Positions 55,127 to 64,000 of a stretch of DNA of 64,000 nt are shown here, piece after piece. A program made the position numbers and the translations under genes. Numbering within the stretch: position 1 is the first letter of the stretch; each line of letters opens with the position of its first letter. This DNA comes from Nitrospiraceae bacterium (lineage in GTDB: Bacteria; Nitrospirota; Nitrospiria; Nitrospirales; Nitrospiraceae). The notes below the pieces were generated by a model, which saw only the letters and a list, made by a program, of their open reading frames with translations, was not told where the DNA came from and made no database searches. The stretch is taken from the NCBI GenBank assembly GCA_035623075.1, contig DASPUC010000049.1:1-64000 (forward strand), read 5' to 3'.

Positions 55127-55609
55127 CTATTGAGCAGCAACGACTTTGGCAACTGTGCTCTGGTTCGGATTTCGATGAACGTGGATTTGCGATGGCTGGG
55201 TCCTCTGCTTTTTAGCCGGACCTATCTCATCCAGCACGATAACGATTCGTGAGTGGTCAATCACATTCCGATCGAGCAAGCCAAATCCGCGAAGCTGGAT
55301 CCATCGCTCAGGGCTGCTCATTAGTTTCTTTACTTCGAGCGGCACCCACCTGCCTGTCTTCGTGTAGCTATCGAAGGCCTGTTGAATTTCTGCACACACC
55401 TCTCGCACTGGTCTCGGAAGGACCCAGTGGATTGACGTGGTCGCTTCCATGTCGCTTTGGTTGGTCACTTCTAAGGCCCGTCGATTCGCATGGAGCAAAT
55501 CCATCGTGCGAGACAAGACGAGAATCCCGGGACTGCTTGTGTTTTGCGCACCAGTGCCCCAGAAGTTGTGAAAACAGCCCTGCTCTCCAACCCCATCGGG
55601 AGTTTTCAT
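55127..55609 (-). CDS. PAS-like single-domain protein
   Basis: Protein of 160 aa. GILVLSRTMDLLHANRRALEV (residues 28-48) is a PAS opening, with the usual hydrophobic-core and Asn pattern, and IQLRGFGLLDRNVIDHSRIVIVLDEIG gives the closing strands. There is no output domain, so it may be a sensory partner or a fragment of a PAS-LuxR regulator, a class with a similar N-terminus. Ribosome site present (AGGAGGG upstream of the ATG). Confidence 0.6.
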   Translation of the reverse strand: MKTPDGVGEQGCFHNFWGTGAQNTSSPGILVLSRTMDLLHANRRALEVTNQSDMEATTSIHWVLPRPVREVCAEIQQAFDSYTKTGRWVPLEVKKLMSSPERWIQLRGFGLLDRNVIDHSRIVIVLDEIGPAKKQRTQPSQIHVHRNPNQSTVAKVVAAQ

Positions 55610-55811
55610 GGCGCACCCTCCTTCTAGCTTATCGTTCGGATGGACTGAGACTTTTTGAAGGACATAGTGGAAATGATGGTAGGACTGAAGCGCGGCTGAG
55701 ATAACGGGAGGCTACGATAACTCCGAGAAGAACCCATCCACTGAACCTTCGTCTGAAGACAAAAGCCATGAATAGCGCGGCAAGGGTACATTCCAATTCA
55801 TTTACGTACAA

Positions 55812-56050
55812 TCCCTCAGAAGAAGCATGACCCCCTCAAAGGGGGTACGAACCTTTACCCACGAGAATTCACAGAGAGAACCAACGGAGGTTCCAAAAAG
55901 GTTCCAGTCGACGCTTGGCAGATCTAATTAATTCCTTATGGTTTTTTCGCCTTCGGTGGGGGGTGTCAAAATCAACTGGTTTTGACATCTAAGCCGTTTT
56001 GCTGAGCGCCAAGGCTTCAAGGTAACTAACGTACGGATCGTTCGATCACT
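55812..56050. other. Intergenic region with two hairpins
   Basis: ACCCCCTCAAAGGGGGT (about 55831-55847) is a short perfect hairpin. TGTCAAAA at 55964-55971 pairs with TTTTGACA at 55980-55987. GGTTCCAAAAAGGTTCC (55889-55905) is a direct repeat. These could be terminators or regulator sites between the minus-strand genes on both sides. No gene seen. Confidence 0.4.
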
Positions 56051-56530
56051 TCATTTGGTCGGGGGATACTCTTTGAATGCCTTGGCAACTCCCTTGTTGA
56101 CCATTTCGAAATTCTTCTCCAAATTGTCCCCCACCATTTCACTGATCACGGCTCGCCACACCAACTTCTTTTCCGACGACTCAGCCAGATTCACGACCAA
56201 GGTGGCTTCCTGATACTTATCGGCATCATTCACGCCGAATAACAAATGTACCAGGAGGTCTGGACGGTCTTCCAAGCCGACCTGCCGGAGCCCCTTGGCG
56301 GCGAGTTGCTTGTCTACCATCGCTTTCACCCGCATCCTCAAGGGCGAATTGTCAGATGCCCCGATCTTTTGCCCTCTATCCGTCATCCCCGAAAAGGCAA
56401 ATGTGTGAAACGCAGAGAACTCGGCGGACGGACTGAAATCTGTGTGCACCTTGATGTCATACGGCCCCGCACAGCCTCCGACCGCGAGCGCCTCCAGCGC
56501 CACCCACCCGATCAGGAATCTGATGTGCAT
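56051..56530 (-). CDS. DUF4136-family lipoprotein
   Basis: Protein of 159 aa with signal peptide and lipobox AVGGC (Cys at about residue 18). The DUF4136 fold is seen in YDIKVHTDFSPSAEFSAFHTFAF, VDKQLAAKGLRQV and DLLVHLLFGV. A probable outer-membrane or periplasmic anchor. GGGAGGGAGACACAGG precedes the ATG at 56530; a longer frame to 56629 is rejected. Confidence 0.8.
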   Translation of the reverse strand: MHIRFLIGWVALEALAVGGCAGPYDIKVHTDFSPSAEFSAFHTFAFSGMTDRGQKIGASDNSPLRMRVKAMVDKQLAAKGLRQVGLEDRPDLLVHLLFGVNDADKYQEATLVVNLAESSEKKLVWRAVISEMVGDNLEKNFEMVNKGVAKAFKEYPPTK

Positions 56531-57130
56531 CCTGTGTCTCCCTCCCATGATGTGGTCTTGTGCAGAAACAACAGAATCAGCATATCTTTTGAATGCCAAA
56601 TTGCGGACGCCAGTCGTAGGCAAACGCAACGCCCGTGCGATAAATAGGCCCCGGTCTTACTCTCCGCTTTGACTCAAGAAAGATTAGTTTATGGAACAGG
56701 CAGAAGAATACGTCATAGCCCTTGAAAAATCGACTTCTCCGCCTTGACGGGGAGGCAGGTTTTTGATCAGACCATAACCCCTCCAAAGGGAAAATCGCAG
56801 CGCCTTGTGAGCGACATGCCGACAATTCGGGAACCGTTCTCACGAACCACTGCGGCTCGCTTCTGTGAGTGACGCCGATGTCTGAAGTTCCGTTCAGCAT
56901 CGCTCGAACGGAACGAGTTTCGGCGTCAAGCAGTGGGTGAGACAAGAACGGTCGAATTGCCGGCCTGGAGCGAGCAGAGCACGGCGATTCCGCCTGATCT
57001 CGCCTTGACTTAGCTTGCCTCGCGAGGCTACTCTACGCCACTTTTGAGGCAACCAATGGGACGGGAGGAATGAGCCCGTAACTTATTGGTGTCTCTACGT
57101 GAGCTTTCCAGCGGACGAAGGGAGTTGTGT
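56531..57130. other. 600-bp spacer before the complex I region
   Basis: No gene recognised. A 9-bp perfect hairpin GTTCCGTTC/GAACGGAAC (56887-56895 with 56906-56914) lies midway. The last 100 bp before the methyltransferase gene probably hold the promoter of the midA-nuo unit, but I see no clear -35/-10 pair. Confidence 0.4.
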
Positions 57131-58330
57131 GTGACGGCCGGACACCCTGCACTCGTCGCCACCATCGCCTCTGAGATCGCGCAATCCGGCCCGATCCCGT
57201 TCGTCCGGTTCATGGAACTCACCCTCTATCACCCCCAGTTCGGTTATTACATGCGGCCACCCGACGAAGGGACGGAACGGATCGGCTGGTCCGGCGATTT
57301 CTATACCAGCTCCGATGTTCACTCGATCCTCGGTCAAGCGCTCGCGAAGCAGGCGCGGCAAATCGACGCATTCCTCGGCCATCCTACCCCCTTTACGGTC
57401 GTGGAAATGGGTGCTGGTAAGGGGTTGCTGGCGCGCGACTTTCTGCAGGCCCTTCTCGCGCAACAGGACTCTCTCTCTGAACGGCTTCGCTACATCTTGA
57501 TCGAGCGGAGCCCGGTAATGCGGGAATCACAACGGCAACACCTTGGTGCGTGGTTGAACAGGCCCGGATTGGTCGCCTGGGTGGAGAGTTTGGATGGTCT
57601 CGCGCCCCAGAGCGTCACCGGCCTCTTCTTCAGCAACGAACTGGTCGATGCCTTTCCTGTCCATCGCATCCAAATGGCCGGAGGACGGCTGCAAGAACTA
57701 TTCGTCGACTACCAGGATGGAAAATTTTCGGAAGCCTTGAGGCCGCTGTCCACGCCGCAACTTGCGGCCTATCTTCGCCGGTTAAACCTGGTCCTGCCGG
57801 AAGGATACAGGACTGAAATCAATCTGTGCGCACAGGAGTGGATGAAGCAGGTGGCACAGACGTTGGATCGTGGGGTTGTTTTGACGATTGACTATGGACA
57901 CACCGCCCAAGACCTCTATGGCCCTGATCGTCCACGTGGAACGTTCCTGTGCTACTACCACCAAATGACGTCGGAGAATCCGTTCGAGCGCATCGGTTTT
58001 CAAGATATGACCGCTCATGTGGACTTTTCCGGCCTCGCGACAGTCGGAGAAGAGGCCGGGCTCTCAGTCACCGGTTTCACCAATCAGATGAGTTTCCTTG
58101 TGGGACTCGGCATTGAAGACATGATCGCGCAGTTGGAACCCGAGAGTCCGGAATTCCGTGCAGCGATCCATCTGTTGAAGCCGGACGGCATGGGTCGCAC
58201 GTTCAAGATTCTCGTGCAACACAAGGGAATCGAACAACCGGCACTTGCTGGTCTGACATTCACGCCGTTTTTCGGCACCGCGCTCACGGCTGATACGGCG
58301 AATGAGAGGACGTTGACCGTTAATCGTTAA
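57131..58330 (+). CDS. MidA/NDUFAF7-type SAM-dependent methyltransferase (complex I assembly)
   Basis: Protein of 399 aa, full length for COG1565. YHPQFGYY, then IGWSGDFYTSSDVHSILGQ, the SAM-binding VVEMGAGKGLLARDFL, ERSPVM, FFSNELVDAFPVH and LTIDYGH are all present. In mitochondria NDUFAF7 methylates an arginine of the 49-kDa subunit NDUFS2, the homologue of NuoD. Here the gene lies directly upstream of nuoABCDEFG, the best possible context for that role. It starts with GTG at 57131, preceded by AAGGGAG; longer frames lack a ribosome site. Confidence 0.85.
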   Translation: MTAGHPALVATIASEIAQSGPIPFVRFMELTLYHPQFGYYMRPPDEGTERIGWSGDFYTSSDVHSILGQALAKQARQIDAFLGHPTPFTVVEMGAGKGLLARDFLQALLAQQDSLSERLRYILIERSPVMRESQRQHLGAWLNRPGLVAWVESLDGLAPQSVTGLFFSNELVDAFPVHRIQMAGGRLQELFVDYQDGKFSEALRPLSTPQLAAYLRRLNLVLPEGYRTEINLCAQEWMKQVAQTLDRGVVLTIDYGHTAQDLYGPDRPRGTFLCYYHQMTSENPFERIGFQDMTAHVDFSGLATVGEEAGLSVTGFTNQMSFLVGLGIEDMIAQLEPESPEFRAAIHLLKPDGMGRTFKILVQHKGIEQPALAGLTFTPFFGTALTADTANERTLTVNR

Positions 58331-58398
58331 TCGAGAGTCAATGCAAGGTTTCATTCGATCTCGCGAATAACGATTCACATTTCACGAATAACGAAACC

Positions 58399-58770
58399 AT
58401 GGGAAGCGAAGCAGTTCCAGTCAACTATGTTCCGATTCTGGTGTTCATCGGCATTGCGATTGCCTTTGGCGCCGTATCGTTGTTGCTCGGCTGGGTGGTG
58501 CGTCCCAGCCGACCCTATCGCGCCAAGCTCGCCCCTTACGAGAGCGGCAGTCCCATATTCAAGGATGCACGTGTCCAGTTCCCGATGCGCTACTACATCA
58601 TCGCAATGTTGTTCGTCATCTTCGACATTGAAATCGTGTTTTTGTTCCCCTGGGCAGTGGCGTTCAACAAGCTGGGGTTGGTAGGGTTAATCGAGATGGT
58701 GGTGTTTATTGCGATTCTGGTCGTGGGATTCTGGTACGCGTGGAAGAAAGGGGCACTTGAATGGGATTGA
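58399..58770 (+). CDS. nuoA: NADH-quinone oxidoreductase subunit A
   Basis: Protein of 123 aa with three membrane helices. YESGSPIFKDARVQFPMRYYIIAMLFVIFDIE is the subunit's signature loop and TM2, with the Glu/Asp lined up for quinone-coupled proton movement. First gene of the complex I run. Confidence 0.95.
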   Translation: MGSEAVPVNYVPILVFIGIAIAFGAVSLLLGWVVRPSRPYRAKLAPYESGSPIFKDARVQFPMRYYIIAMLFVIFDIEIVFLFPWAVAFNKLGLVGLIEMVVFIAILVVGFWYAWKKGALEWD

Positions 58771-58911
58771 GCGGGTCCTGTCGCCGACCAGCCCATTCGT
58801 CCTCGCTCCACCCATCCCCCAGTGGGTCCCTTCCGCTGCGGGCGAATGGGCGCCCGGGTCGGCGCCACCCACTCATCCCATTCTTCGGAAAGGCAACAAG
58901 ATGAGGACAAG

Positions 58912-59391
58912 ATGAGCTTTCTAGAGAGGCAGCTAGAGGCGAATATTCTGACGACGAATCTGGATGCGGTCGTGAACTGGGCCAGGAAGTCGGCCCTGTG
59001 GCCGATGACGTTCGGCCTGGCTTGCTGCGCGATCGAGATGATCGCAAGCGTTTCATCCCGCTATGACCTCGATCGGTTCGGCGCCGGCGTGTTCCGCGCG
59101 TCGCCGCGGCAATCAGACCTCATGATCGTCGCCGGCACCGTCACGCGCAAGATGGCACCGGTGATTCGCCGCATCTATGACCAAATGCCGGAACCGCGCT
59201 ACGTGATCTCGATGGGCTCCTGCGCCACCTCCGGTAATCATTACAACAGCTATGCGGTCGTGCAGGGGGTGGATCAGATTGTCCCGGTGGACGTCTATGT
59301 GCCGGGCTGCCCGCCGCGACCTGAAGCGCTCATGGATGGCTTGCTGAAGTTGCAGGAAAAGATTCGCCGCGAAAAAGTCTTCGTGAAGTAA
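58912..59391 (+). CDS. nuoB: NADH-quinone oxidoreductase subunit B
   Basis: Protein of 159 aa. GLACCAIEM holds two Cys of cluster N2, [18 protein letters not shown] the third, and [12 protein letters not shown] the fourth. N2 passes electrons to quinone. The ATG at 58912 is typical for the family; frame extensions upstream are rejected. Its TAA overlaps the next ATG by 1 bp (TAATG). Confidence 0.95.
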   Translation: MSFLERQLEANILTTNLDAVVNWARKSALWPMTFGLACCAIEMIASVSSRYDLDRFGAGVFRASPRQSDLMIVAGTVTRKMAPVIRRIYDQMPEPRYVISMGSCATSGNHYNSYAVVQGVDQIVPVDVYVPGCPPRPEALMDGLLKLQEKIRREKVFVK

Positions 59392-61145
59392 TGAACCAAA
59401 CGCTGGCCGAAACCCTGCTCAAGAAGTTTCCGGACGCGGTGCGTGTTCTCGAAGTCGACACGGCCCGCGGCGAAGTCTCTGTCTCGATCCAGGCCGCGCG
59501 TCTGCTGGACATCGCCCGTTACCTCCACGATGCGCCGGAAGCATCGTTCAACCACCTGACCGACATCTGCTCGGTCGATTATCCGGAGGATCAGGAGCGA
59601 TTCGAAGTGGTCTATCAACTGCATTCATTGCCGCTTCGTCAGCGCCTTCGTGTGAAGGCACGGATTCCCGAAGATCATCCCACGATTCAATCCGTTACGG
59701 GTATCTGGAAGGGGGCCGAGTTTCTGGAGCGCGAAGTGTACGACATGATGGGCATTACGTTTACTGGCCATCCGGATCTTCGTCGCATCCTCATGCCTGA
59801 GGACTATGCCGAGGGTTATCCGCTCCGAAAGGATTTTCCTGCGGAGGGCCGTGGATGGCGCAGCCACTTCGACTTTATTCCTCGACTGGATGAACCGACG
59901 GTAACCACGACCAGTGATGAACTTTCTGAGGAACAGAGGAAAACGTTCCTCGCCGAGAACGGTTCCACCGGTTCCCGCCGGCGCGAGGAACTTCTGCTGA
60001 ACATGGGGCCACAGCACCCAGCCACCCATGGAGTTCTCCGCGTCGTGCTCGAGTTGGATGGCGAACGAATCGTGAAAGCGACCCCCGACCTGGGGTATCT
60101 CCATCGCGGCGTGGAAAAACTCTCCGAGGGCTTGGCCTACATGCAGATCATCCCGCACACGGATCGTCTCGATTACGTGTGCGCCATGGCCAACAATTAT
60201 GCCTACGTGCGCGCGGTCGAAAAACTCCTGACCATCACGGTCCCTGAACGGGCTGAATACATTCGCACCATCGTTGCGGAAATGCAGCGCATCGTCGGCC
60301 ATCTGTTCTGGCTCGGAACCCAGGCGTTGGACATCGGGGCCATGACAGTCTTTTTCTGGACGTTCCGCGAGCGTGAGGCGCTGCTCGACATGTTCGAAAA
60401 ACTCTGCGGAGCCCGTCTTACGCTGAACTACTACCGCATCGGCGGAGTTGACAGCGACTTCACGGATGAACTCGTGCAACGGCTCAAAACCTTCCTCGAT
60501 ACGTTCCATGAGAAGGTTCGGGAATACGATTCGCTCATCGCGTCCAATCGCATTTGGCTCGGTCGCACGAAGAATGTCGCGGTCATTTCGGCCGAGGATG
60601 CGATTAATTTCGGCTGCACGGGTCCGGTCCTGCGAGGATCCGGCGTGGCTTACGATATCCGCAAGTATGAGCCCTACGGCGCATACGACAAAGTCGAGTG
60701 GGAGGTGCCGATCGGTAAGAACGGCGACACGTATGACCGGTACTGGATACGGATGGAAGAGATGCGCCAGAGTGCGCGGATCATCAAGCAATGTCTTGAA
60801 CAGATGCCGCCAGGACCGATCATGGCCGACGTGCCCCAATACATTCCGCCGCCGAAACCTCATGTCATGCGGGACATGGAAAGCCTGATTCATCACTTCA
60901 TTATTTTCACGCAGGGCTTTAAACCGCCGAAGGGCGAAACCTATTGCGGCACGGAAGCGCCGAAAGGCGAATTGGGGTTTTTCATCGTCAGTGACGGAAG
61001 CCCCCGTCCCTACCGGCTCAAGATTCGCTCACCGTCGTTCGTTCACATGGGAGCGTTCGACCATATGGCGCGAGGCTATTTGATTTCGGACATCATCACG
61101 ATCTTCGGGACGTACGACATCGTAATGGGGGAATGTGATCGATGA
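59391..61145 (+). CDS. nuoCD: NADH-quinone oxidoreductase fused subunits C and D
   Basis: Protein of 584 aa. Residues 1-185 are NuoC (VYQLHSLPLRQRLRVKARIPEDHP; MMGITFTGHPDLRRILMPEDY). Residues 200-584 are NuoD (GPQHPATHGVLRVVLELDGE; DLGYLHRGVEKL; PYGAYDKVEW; RPYRLKIRSPSFVH), the quinone-site subunit. The fusion is as in E. coli, not as two genes. The arginine near GPQHPATHGVLR belongs to the region that NDUFAF7 methylates in mitochondrial NDUFS2. Confidence 0.95.
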   Translation: MNQTLAETLLKKFPDAVRVLEVDTARGEVSVSIQAARLLDIARYLHDAPEASFNHLTDICSVDYPEDQERFEVVYQLHSLPLRQRLRVKARIPEDHPTIQSVTGIWKGAEFLEREVYDMMGITFTGHPDLRRILMPEDYAEGYPLRKDFPAEGRGWRSHFDFIPRLDEPTVTTTSDELSEEQRKTFLAENGSTGSRRREELLLNMGPQHPATHGVLRVVLELDGERIVKATPDLGYLHRGVEKLSEGLAYMQIIPHTDRLDYVCAMANNYAYVRAVEKLLTITVPERAEYIRTIVAEMQRIVGHLFWLGTQALDIGAMTVFFWTFREREALLDMFEKLCGARLTLNYYRIGGVDSDFTDELVQRLKTFLDTFHEKVREYDSLIASNRIWLGRTKNVAVISAEDAINFGCTGPVLRGSGVAYDIRKYEPYGAYDKVEWEVPIGKNGDTYDRYWIRMEEMRQSARIIKQCLEQMPPGPIMADVPQYIPPPKPHVMRDMESLIHHFIIFTQGFKPPKGETYCGTEAPKGELGFFIVSDGSPRPYRLKIRSPSFVHMGAFDHMARGYLISDIITIFGTYDIVMGECDR

Positions 61146-61224
61146 ACGTTAAACGGTATGCGTTATGCGTCATGGGAATCGATTACGTCCGACCACATCA
61201 CGAAGGAACGGCGATCCACACACC
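61146..61224. repeat. Spacer with CGTTAAACG-like words between nuoCD and nuoE
   Basis: AACGTTAAACGGTATGCGTTATGCGTCATGG: a degenerate tandem of CGTTA/GCGTYATG words. The same class recurs at 58320-58398, 61750-61785, 62185-62214 and 63515-63597, each time in a nuo spacer. Confidence 0.5.
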
Positions 61225-61755
61225 ATGCTGAAAGACAAATACGGGACGGAAATCGAACAGATTCTCGGCCGCTACCCGGTGAGACGGTCGGCGTTGATTC
61301 CGCTGCTCTATCTCGCGCAACGTGACCAGGGTTTTATCACGGAAGTGGCGATGAAGGAGATCGCGGCCTTACTGCACCTGACGCCACCGCAAGTCTATGA
61401 GACCGTCACCTTTTATACGATGCTGAATCTCAAGAAGGTGGGGAAGTTCCACATCCAGGTTTGCAAATCGTTGATGTGTGCCTTGGTCGGATCCGACACG
61501 CTCATTGGATGGATGAAGGCGAAGTTGGGCATCAATCCCGGGGAAACATCACCAGATGGATGGTTTACCCTCAGCACAGTGGAATGTCTGGCAGCCTGCG
61601 GGACTGCGCCGATGATGCAGATTAACGACGATTATTACGAGCGGCTCACGGAAGAGAAGGTCGACCGGATCTTGACGGATCTTCGCACGACGGGAACCTG
61701 TTCCCTGAAGACCGGCCCTTTCATGTGGCCGGAACCGGCTGCCAATAAACGTTAA
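61225..61755 (+). CDS. nuoE: NADH-quinone oxidoreductase subunit E
   Basis: Protein of 176 aa. RRSALIPLLYLAQRDQGFI, ETVTFYTMLNLKKVGKFHIQVCKSLMC and ECLAACGTAPMMQIND hold the four Cys of the [2Fe-2S] cluster N1a. The ATG at 61225 opens the usual 20-residue leader; a longer frame to 61165 is repeat-derived. Part of the NADH-dehydrogenase module with NuoF and NuoG. Confidence 0.93.
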   Translation: MLKDKYGTEIEQILGRYPVRRSALIPLLYLAQRDQGFITEVAMKEIAALLHLTPPQVYETVTFYTMLNLKKVGKFHIQVCKSLMCALVGSDTLIGWMKAKLGINPGETSPDGWFTLSTVECLAACGTAPMMQINDDYYERLTEEKVDRILTDLRTTGTCSLKTGPFMWPEPAANKR

Positions 61756-61785
61756 CCGTTATTCGTTAAACGGTAGGAGCGGAAT

Positions 61786-62187
61786 ACGCCAAAGGGCAGA
61801 ATCGCAGCGATCCGAACCTTTGAGGATCTGGATGTCTGGAAGGTCTGTCGTGAACTGCGAACCAGGCTCTCAAATTTGACTGAAACTTTTCCAAAGGAGG
61901 AAAAATATCGACTGACTGACCAACTCATACGCGCTTCTCGTTCCGTCACGGCAAATTTAGCTGAAGGATATGGCCGCTTTCATTACGCAGAGAATGTTCA
62001 GTTTGCCAGGCAAGCTCGAGGATCGTTGTATGAAGCTCTAGACCACTTAACCGTATGTAAGGATCAAAAGATCATAGACGCAGAAACATTTGATCATGTT
62101 CGAGATGACGTATTGAGAGCCATCACCATCGTGAACGGTTTTATCAGGTATCTGAGAACGGCAAAAGACAGGGAACCTTGCGATTAA
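61786..62187 (+). CDS. Four-helix-bundle (S23-like) protein inserted in the nuo operon, ACG at expected start
   Basis: Protein of 133 aa if translation starts at ACG 61786. AGGAG lies 6 bp upstream of that codon, ideal spacing, and the frame from there is PKGRIAAIRTFEDLDVW then KVCRELRTRLSNL. FEDLDVW, FPKEEKYRLTDQLIRASRSV and NLAEGYGR are the hallmarks of the S23/four-helix-bundle family, best known from 23S rRNA intervening sequences. No ATG, GTG or TTG precedes the conserved core in frame; a TTG at 61876 would cut off helix one. It lies between nuoE and nuoF. Function unknown. Confidence 0.68.
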   Translation, partial: TPKGRIAAIRTFEDLDVWKVCRELRTRLSNLTETFPKEEKYRLTDQLIRASRSVTANLAEGYGRFHYAENVQFARQARGSLYEALDHLTVCKDQKIIDAETFDHVRDDVLRAITIVNGFIRYLRTAKDREPCD

Positions 62188-62214
62188 CGATTCACGTTTA
62201 ACGATTAGCGACCC

Positions 62215-63522
<1,308 letters not shown>

Positions 63523-63597
63523 TCGTTCTTCGTTAATCGCAATGGAAAAATTCGGCTTTCATGTTTCACGTGTAACGTTTCACGAATAACGGCGAAC
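63523..63597. repeat. Spacer with CGTTAATCG/CACGTTTCACG words between nuoF and nuoG
   Basis: GTTAATCGTTCTTCGTTAATCGC then CATGTTTCACGTGTAACGTTTCACGAATAACG: about six overlapping copies of an 8-9 bp word. No ribosome site with GGAGG is seen before the nuoG ATG at 63598. Confidence 0.5.
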
Positions 63598-64000
63598 ATG
63601 GCTACCACCACCGAGACAGTACGTTTGACGATCGACGGCCTTCCGGTTACGGTGCCGAAAGGCACGCTTGTGATCGAGGCCGCGCGACGCGTTGGGGTCA
63701 TGATCCCGCATTTCTGCTACCACCCAAAGCTGAAGCCTGACGCCAACTGCCGGATGTGTCTCGTGGAAATCGAGAAGATGCCGAAGCTCCAGACCTCCTG
63801 CAGCACGCCGGTCGCCGAAGGAATGGCCGTGCGGACGGCGACGACCGTCGTCAACGACGCACACAAATCGGTCCTCGAATTCATTTTGGCCAATCACCCG
63901 CTGGATTGTCCCGTGTGCGACCAGGGAGGCCGCTGCGATCTCCAGGATTTTTCCCACGAGTATACGGCGACCGCCAGCCGGTTCATCGAAACGAAACGGA
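63598..64000 (+). CDS. nuoG: NADH-quinone oxidoreductase subunit G, N-terminal part (runs off the window)
   Basis: The 134 residues in view hold the [2Fe-2S] Cys (FCYHPKLKPDANCRMCLVEIE and SCSTPV), then HPLDCPVCDQGGRCDLQDFS for the first [4Fe-4S] site. The molybdopterin-like domain is beyond position 64000. It completes the peripheral arm with NuoE and NuoF. Confidence 0.94.
   Translation, partial: MATTTETVRLTIDGLPVTVPKGTLVIEAARRVGVMIPHFCYHPKLKPDANCRMCLVEIEKMPKLQTSCSTPVAEGMAVRTATTVVNDAHKSVLEFILANHPLDCPVCDQGGRCDLQDFSHEYTATASRFIETKR

Noticed and set aside
55629-55811. 60-codon minus-strand frame with a hydrophobic stretch
   Set aside because: Starts with TTG without a ribosome site and has a Ser-rich end; not convincing as a gene.
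59625-60896. 423-aa minus-strand frame within nuoCD
   Set aside because: Shadow of nuoCD, whose catalytic motifs are all present.

Overview
This 64-kb window is from a bacterial chromosome, most likely a Nitrospira (phylum Nitrospirota). That assignment is an inference. It rests on moderately high G+C, a double-membrane envelope (OmpA, TonB receptor, RND pump, Slp and other lipoproteins), an E. coli-style fused nuoCD, many PilZ proteins, and intergenic repeat families that I associate from memory with Nitrospira genomes. There are no rRNA or tRNA genes, CRISPR arrays or prophages in view. No ammonia- or nitrite-oxidation genes lie here, so the lifestyle cannot be read directly.

Layout. 1-0.5 kb: the end of an IS3-family element and a 3' remnant of mscL. 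0.5-5 kb: an OmpA-type protein, a small secreted protein, a PilZ protein and an EamA-type exporter. 5-13.5 kb: a phosphonate gene cluster with PEP mutase fused to a nucleotidyltransferase domain, a two-subunit phosphonopyruvate decarboxylase, an AEP-type aminotransferase, a stand-alone nucleotidyltransferase, a CDP-alcohol phosphotransferase and a flippase-like membrane protein. Together these can make 2-aminoethylphosphonate, activate it as the CMP derivative and attach it to a lipid or glycan. 13.7-15 kb: three tandem PilZ proteins. 15.1-20.3 kb: a TetR-controlled RND efflux system. 20.3-29 kb: mostly small proteins of unknown role, plus an AdoMet decarboxylase-like enzyme, a flavin reductase and a PHD-like zinc-finger protein.

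29-33.7 kb: a terpenoid segment (polyprenyl synthase, HpnA, CruF-like) followed by a cytochrome c and small envelope proteins. 33.8-36.3 kb: a GAF-histidine-kinase-like protein that lacks its phosphoacceptor histidine. 36.4-41.2 kb: a 3-methyladenine glycosylase, then a probable nickel-uptake set (DUF4198 protein, TonB receptor, DUF3842 protein, NikR). 41.2-50.3 kb: envelope stress and redox (HtrA, a YHS-type copper P-ATPase, DsbA-like and TlpA-like proteins, a TPR protein, an outer-membrane channel-like protein). 51.4-54.1 kb: secA. 54.6-56.5 kb: a PilZ protein, a PAS-like protein and a DUF4136 lipoprotein. 57.1-64 kb: a MidA/NDUFAF7-type methyltransferase directly upstream of nuoA-B-CD-E-F-G (nuoG runs off the end), with a four-helix-bundle gene inserted between nuoE and nuoF.

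The most interesting features are the phosphonate/phosphonolipid cluster with an atypical mutase motif and three nucleotidyltransferase-like domains, and several families of structured intergenic repeats. The four-helix-bundle gene inside the complex I operon, which seems to begin with ACG, and the complex I methyltransferase neighbour also merit a closer look.
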